Assembly (NCBI GenBank): GCA_004151065.3
Contig: NWUY0300004113.1
Location: 35,453-46,792 of the forward strand
DNA length: 11,340 bases
DNA from: Larix sibirica
Taxonomy: Eukaryota; Streptophyta; Pinopsida; Pinales; Pinaceae
Direction of reading: 5' to 3'
Of this stretch, positions 6,925 through 11,340 are shown one piece after another. Under the pieces are notes generated by a model. That model saw only the letters and a list, made by a program, of their open reading frames with translations, was not told the DNA's origin and made no database searches. The translations under genes were made by a program, and so were the position numbers. Positions within the stretch are counted from its first letter, which is position 1, and each line of letters opens with the position of its first letter.

Positions 6925-7509
6925 GCAAAAGAGACTAAAGTTAAGCTTCTCATTATCTAGGTTATGAAAGAGACTGAAAACCCCATATGAGAAAGGATTG
7001 TCCATAGATAATTCCAACTAACCCTATCGTAGGATTTAGAAAGGTCTATTTTAATCACAACTGACTTCAAATTCCTATGTTTTATGGTATGCAAACCTTC
7101 CTATGTGATTCCAATAATCTCATGAATCTGTCTTCCCAGCAAAAAGCCAAACCGTTCTTCTAAAATTGACTTGCTCAGAACAGTTTTGATCTTGGTAGAT
7201 ATGACTCTTGCAATTATTTTGTAAATGCAGTTACACATTGATATTGGTCTAAAATCCTCAAAATCAGTAGGAGAATTTGATTTAGGAACATGTGCTAAAA
7301 AAGTTGAGTTAAAGACAACTGATATCTTCCACTTCTTCTAGAATCTTCTATCACCCTTAATAAATCTTGAGCTAGTACATCAAAGAGACCAAGAAAGAAT
7401 TCCTCTGGGAGCCCATCAGGTCCCATACTTTTTTTTCTTTTTTTAGCAACAATAGGACTTGGTGTAACCCATTTAGAGTCACTTCCTCCATCAGCATACT
7501 ATTGTCTTC

Positions 7510-8151
7510 CTAAAAAACCAAGGTAGTGTAGTGTTCTACAATCTTTACAACCTCTACTAGAGCTAAGTCTTCATCTACCTTAAATAGAGTTTGAAAATGG
7601 TTTATTCCTTCCTTTGAAATTTCTTCAAACCCTTCAACCTCTTCCCCCAAATTAGAGCAAATTTTCCATATAGAACTTGAGTTTTTCCTATGATTAACAT
7701 AATGGTGATAAAATTTAGAGTTTTCATCTCCATTAGTTAACCATAATGCTACACTTTTTAATCTCAGTTCTATCTCTCTATCAGATAGAATCTTCCTGCA
7801 TTTAGATTCCAGTAAAATTACCTCTGCCTTCTTAGCGTTAGAAAGAAAACCGAACCCTTCATCATTATACAGAGACCCCAACTCTTGTTCCATCTGTTTA
7901 AGAGATTTATCTTCCTTTTCTTTTTTGGCTAAAGACCAATTGATAGAAATGTGTTTTGCATTTTTTAATTTCATTGCAAATTGACTAGAAACTAAGGCCT
8001 CAGAGGATTCAGAAAAATGATTCCAACTTTCTTTAAAATGATTCCAACTTTCTTTTAAGAACTCTAAGAAATCTGAATCTATTAACCAATTTGAATTAAA
8101 CTTAAAAAGACTTGTAGGTTTTTTACTTACCCCTGAAAACTCCAAAAACAC
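7510..8151 (-). pseudogene. LINE ORF2 segment: endonuclease-RT linker, longest open frame
   Basis: A 213-codon open frame forms the N-terminal part of the LINE fragment. It contains PTSLFKFNSNWLIDSDFLEF (the usual hydrophobic/aromatic block after the endonuclease), a Lys/Glu-rich helical middle with ISINWSLAKKEKEDKSLKQM, and the hallmark LWLTNGDENSKFYHHYVNHR. This is followed by NHFQTLFKVDED. It ends at TAG (7512-7510) where the family would carry straight on to the reverse transcriptase; that continues in other frames below 7440. The first codon is simply the first ATG in an open frame and not a true protein start. Confidence 0.85.
8014..8055. repeat. In-frame 21-bp tandem duplication in the LINE linker
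   Basis: Bases 8014-8034 recur at 8035-8055 without a mismatch. On the minus strand the unit encodes KESWNHF, giving KESWNHFKESWNHF. Being 21 bp, it keeps the frame. It could be a feature of the parental element or a later change. Confidence 0.9.
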
Positions 8152-8229
8152 TAGATGGTAGTTAGAATCACCTCCTGTACCTACCCACCCATTGCTTAAT
8201 TCAAAACCTGGAATCCATCATCTATCTTT

Positions 8230-9975
8230 TGGTATCTTATTGAATAAAAGTTTACTCTTCTTTTATATGTCGAAGGTATAAGACGTTGGTGGTTACATGT
8301 TCTTTCAATAGATGATGATTGGTTTATGTAGTTTTACCATTACGCATATATCGAAGTGTACCAAGGATGTATTTATATATTCATATTATCTTTTTAAAAT
8401 ATATGATATTCTTTCTTTAAAATAAAATAAAATATTTATATTTAACATCAAGAAAATCAAAATATACATTATTTTATCCAATTAATCTTCATGCTTATCA
8501 AAAACTTTTTAAAACATGTTATTTTAAATTTTAATTAATATATTATTTAAATATTACTATTCTAGTTAACATAGATTAATTTTATAAAATGTAACTCTTA
8601 TTTGATATTTTAATCCTATAGACTTGATAGTGGAGGGTGGAAAAGATAAAGCAATTATATTTGTATTTCATATTTTAATCCTATAGACTTGATACTAGAG
8701 GGTGGAAAAGATAAAAAAATCATACTTGTATGGAATAGTAGGTGCTCGCTTCTTTTGAGTAAAATAAACTTGTAATTTGCATGTTACTTCCACTTAGGAC
8801 CAAATAATTCTTAATATAATTTTTCATTGAAAATAGTGCAATAATGTAATATTGTAATTAGTTTAGGGTTAATTTTTTTTTTGAATAATTGTAAATCATC
8901 AAAATATTTTGTATAATTTTATAAAAAAAATAATATTAAAATAAATATTTCAAAAATATTAAATTAATTTCAATTTTTTAAAATACAAATTTTATTTCAT
9001 GATTAATTAATACATANGTTTAATGGTTCTACAAAATATATTTTTTGACATAATATATACTTTAAAATGGTAAATATAGACACACACATTTATCATAGAT
9101 CCACGTAAAAGGACTTTTCTTAGACATTGTTTATGAAGTCAACCCATACATTGTGAGGTTCGAACTTTAAAGTGCTTCTCATACTTGCATTTATAATTTA
9201 AATATATTTTTGATTGTTGGGCATCCAAGATATTTTCCAAATTCAATGAAATGTTAAACTTAATGCAAAAACATCAAGAGTTGTGGAATAGCCTTGAGCG
9301 ATTGTAGAATGGGCCTTAACCTATTTAATTTTAGATCACTAATAATAATGAATTCCATGTGTTTAGTCATAAACAAAAAAAGTTACAAAAGGTACAAACA
9401 GTAATCAAATTAGGGTTTGAATTTCAATTGTGTTTCATATATATGTTAGAATGATATGGATTTGGTTCGAAACTATGACTTCTCGGTTGAGTTACTTATG
9501 TAAATGGTAGTAAGTAATGAGCAATAGACTAGCCAACAATTGCTTCATCTCAGTGAAGTGTGCAGGGATTTGTTCTTACATTCGGTGAAGCCTACCTGTC
9601 AAGCATGAGAGTTGGCCTATGCCCTATTGATGCATGCCATATATCATAATGATACGTTGCTTCAATGGCATGTGGCCTATGGATTAAGAGAAGGTATTGA
9701 ATGACTAGTTTTACAACCCTACTTTTATGACTTTGCCAGTCTTTTGGTATATTGGTACTTGTTATATTTGGTGTGCTTGCTACATGGTACCTATTGCAGA
9801 TGAGGATTTTGTAAAATTTTATATTTCAAGCTTTTGGTTGTTATTACGTGTATCTGAAATCATTGATAAACAAGCCACCCAAACCACAACAAGATGTTTA
9901 TGAGATAATATGTGACTACAATCCATACACTACCACCATTATTGTTGTAATCACTAGTTAATTATCTTGTTGTTG
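8230..9975. other. AT-rich intergenic stretch with no gene seen
   Basis: Very AT-rich, particularly 8400-9060, with long A/T runs and an N at 9017. I found no reading frame with coding character and no RNA gene. It holds one clear tandem duplication (8605-8734). Two GGTTCGAA-like strings (about 9157 and 9465) recall a tRNA B box but have no supporting A box or stem. Confidence 0.5.
8605..8734. repeat. 65-bp tandem duplication
   Basis: Bases 8605-8669 and 8670-8734 are two adjacent copies sharing ATATTTTAATCCTATAGACT and GAGGGTGGAAAAGATAAA, with scattered differences (AGTG/ACTA, GCAATT/AAAATC). The first 35-40 bases of each copy are the best conserved. Confidence 0.9.
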
Positions 9976-10311
9976 CTAAGCATTTGCAAATTGTTGTTTA
10001 TTCATATCCTCATGTGCAAGTTCAAAATGGATTGTTTCTATTGATTCCTCGTCACTTGTTTCTCCCATAAAGTATAGCTCCTTGTATAACAATTTTAAGG
10101 TTTTCCGCACAACAGACTTATGCATAACAAGTTTTGTGGTGGCAATTACACTAGTAATAATGATGAAAAGCAAGATTAAAGTAAGAGAATGAGGACAAGT
10201 GTGTGCTACAATTGTAGGCAATCCAATATGATTATTTCCATGATATAAGTGTGAATGTACAACATATGAAGATGGAGAGAGAAACGCTGAATTTGATAAA
10301 GGTTTAGAGAT
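9976..10311 (-). CDS. Weak ORF with one hydrophobic segment, unknown
   Basis: The minus-strand frame is open from about 10311 to TAG-adjacent sequence at 9976. The first ATG is at 10221, giving 81 codons; upstream the frame continues (LSPSSYVVHSHLYHGNN) without an ATG. It contains SLTLILLFIIITSVIATT, which could be a membrane segment, then a basic stretch (KLVMHKSVVRKTLKLLYKEL) and an acidic tail (GETSDEESIETIHFELAHED). A possible splice donor, AAG|GTAAGC, lies upstream near 10325 on the same strand. No homology is recognised. It may be a chance ORF in AT-rich DNA or a fragment of a transposon gene. Confidence 0.2.
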   Translation of the reverse strand: MSKPLSNSAFLSPSSYVVHSHLYHGNNHIGLPTIVAHTCPHSLTLILLFIIITSVIATTKLVMHKSVVRKTLKLLYKELYFMGETSDEESIETIHFELAHEDMNKQQFANA

Positions 10312-10705
10312 TTATCGCTTACCTTGTCGACACCAAATTATAAAAAATAAAATATTTCTAAAGGAAATCTAGTACATGCCCACAAGATTCAAATATAATT
10401 CAAGCCAAATCTATTCCGAGAAATTAAGCTTGTGATTGTGTGCCAAGTGCAAAGGTCTAATCAATGTGCATGAGTTCTAGAGGGAATACTTAAGAAAAAA
10501 TTGGTATCATTAACAACCATGATTTTATGTTATTCTATACATGGGTTTTATGAAAAATCTTTGAAATGGTTTAATCAAATGTTAAAAACAAATGTGTAAG
10601 CGAACATGTTTTTTTGCTAATGTCCTCCTATAATTTCCCACCAAGTGATTACTTGCAACTAGATTGGATGATGCTTATGCATATGCATTTGCATCTCTCT
10701 GAGGA

Positions 10706-10777
10706 AGAACACCTTCTACTATGACATATAAAGGAAAGAACGCCTTCTACTATGACATATAAAGGGAAGAACACCAA
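10706..10777. repeat. 31-bp tandem repeat, two copies plus a partial third
   Basis: Units begin at 10706, 10737 and 10768 with AGAACACC or AGAACGCC; the first two continue CTTCTACTATGACATATAAA, with two mismatches between them. The third diverges after AGAACACCA. CATATAAAG recurs once more near 10800, so part of the unit may have spread further. Confidence 0.88.
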
Positions 10778-10935
10778 TTTCATTCTCTCCCTATTTTGGC
10801 ATATAAAGTAAAAAGCACTAGGGTTGTGAAAGAGGAAGTGAGTGACCCCTTTCTCTCATCCTTATGATCACATGGATTATATCATAGGAAATATGCATTC
10901 CGATAATGTCTGACACTTCCGACAATAGGTTTGGA

Positions 10936-11165
10936 ATGTTATGTTAGATGTGAAAGATACATATGGAAAAGATAAAATAACAAGTTTGTCCTTTTTGGAG
11001 TGCTAGGTTGGACATGGAAGATACATATTAGAAAGAGAAAATGACAAATGGCAAGTTTGTATTTTTCAGAGTGTTAGGTTAGATGTCAAGGAAACCAAAA
11101 TGACAAATTGATAAGTTTGTCTTTTTGCAAATGAATTAATAAGGATGTCAAGGAAACCAAAATGT
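10936..11165. repeat. Degenerate 60-70 bp repeat family, about four copies
   Basis: The core AAGTTTGT (then a T-rich run) occurs at 10982, 11053 and 11113. Each of the first two is followed by GAGTG-T-AGGTT. The companion block runs from AGATGTGAAAGATACATATG through GACATGGAAGATACATATTA to GATGTCAAGGAAACCAAAAT, the last occurring twice. Spacing is 71 then 60 bases, so units have drifted in length. Confidence 0.7.
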
Positions 11166-11340
11166 GATTGTATGTAGTTATTCATGTTTTTTTTCGAATT
11201 TTGTATTTTGAAATGATATTTTATGTTTAATTAATATTGGAAAATATTTTATATATTTTACTAATAATTAAGTTTGATCACAATCACTGAATTAATGAAA
11301 TTAAAATTTTAAAAAGTATTTTTATTTTTAAATAAATAAA

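Larger units (their letters stand above)
6925..8225 (-). mobile_element. Truncated plant LINE (non-LTR retrotransposon) ORF2 fragment
   Basis: LINE ORF2 encodes an endonuclease and a reverse transcriptase used for target-primed insertion. On the minus strand this copy begins in the last residues before the endonuclease-RT linker (SNYHLVFLEFSGVSKKP, near 8180-8110). It crosses the linker with W-x-x-GDENSKFYHHYVNHRKNSS and enters the RT with GPDGLPEEFFLGLFDVL, then DFEDFRPISMCNCIYKII, ILEERFGFLLGRQIHE and motif A in IKIDLSKSYDRVSWNY (about 7009-7053). It stops after WIMRSLTLVSFAI near 6925. The catalytic YADD region, the RT thumb and the 3' end are missing, as is most of the endonuclease. At least two frameshifts break the RT, one in or near an A/T tract at 7429-7446. 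It cannot be active. Confidence 0.9.
10312..11340. other. AT-rich stretch with short repeats, no gene seen
   Basis: No coding frame stands out on either strand. The notable content is the 31-bp repeat at 10706-10777 and the degenerate repeat family at 10936-11165. The last 150 bases are almost pure A/T. Confidence 0.5.

Noticed and set aside
9155-9167. GAGGTTCGAACTT, resembling a tRNA B box, possible tRNA or SINE
   Set aside because: No A box at the right distance and no acceptor or T stem could be paired; a second similar string near 9465 lacks them too.
10700-10777. Short direct repeats considered as a CRISPR-like array
   Set aside because: The repeats are head-to-tail with no unique spacers, in plant-like DNA with no cas genes.

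Overview
This window looks like plant nuclear DNA: AT-rich, full of degraded transposon and gene remnants, with short GT-AG introns, a plant-type LINE reverse transcriptase and a fragment of a DnaJ A-type co-chaperone. A large seed-plant genome, possibly a gymnosperm, is my best guess, but nothing here fixes the species. I see no bacterial gene organisation and no intact gene of ordinary size. Almost every coding stretch can be read only by crossing frameshifts or in-frame stops.

Bases 35-2390 (minus strand) hold the most interesting object: a decayed multi-exon gene. Reading 5' to 3' on the minus strand, a SET-domain exon (to 1825) is followed by six smaller exons (1700-1666, 1539-1351, 1253-921, 803-477, 376-280, 184-35). 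Their translation runs from a glycine/lysine-rich linker, through a Pro/Ser-rich stretch, into a region that resembles the C-terminal half of plant En/Spm-type transposase-like proteins. Introns are about 95-126 bp, and the reading phase is kept across five of the six. The layout suggests a single SET plus transposase-like protein, now a pseudogene.

Bases 2449-2980 (plus strand) carry an unrecognised decayed coding region, head to head with the SET exon. Bases 3315-3506 (minus) hold a small, GC-richer, undamaged 63-codon ORF in a good start context. Bases 3861-5028 (minus) are a coiled-coil protein pseudogene with repeated internal modules. It meets a 130-bp GC-rich block, then an oppositely oriented DnaJ A-type pseudogene fragment at 5150-5432 (plus). 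Fragments of unrelated genes packed in both orientations suggest capture by a Helitron or Pack-MULE, although no element ends were identified.

Bases 5800-6669 (plus) carry another unrecognised decayed coding region, with a retroelement-like 3' tail ending in a short A-run near 6920. Directly against that tail lies a LINE fragment on the minus strand (6925-8225). It covers the end of the endonuclease, the linker and the reverse transcriptase only as far as motif A.

Bases 8230-11340 are AT-rich with no confident gene: a 65-bp tandem duplication, a 31-bp tandem repeat, a degenerate 60-70 bp repeat family and one weak ORF with a hydrophobic segment. All ten internal stops I mapped in the decayed genes are TAG or TAA, none TGA. 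This fits C-to-T decay of CAG/CAA or TGG codons in methylated, silenced DNA.
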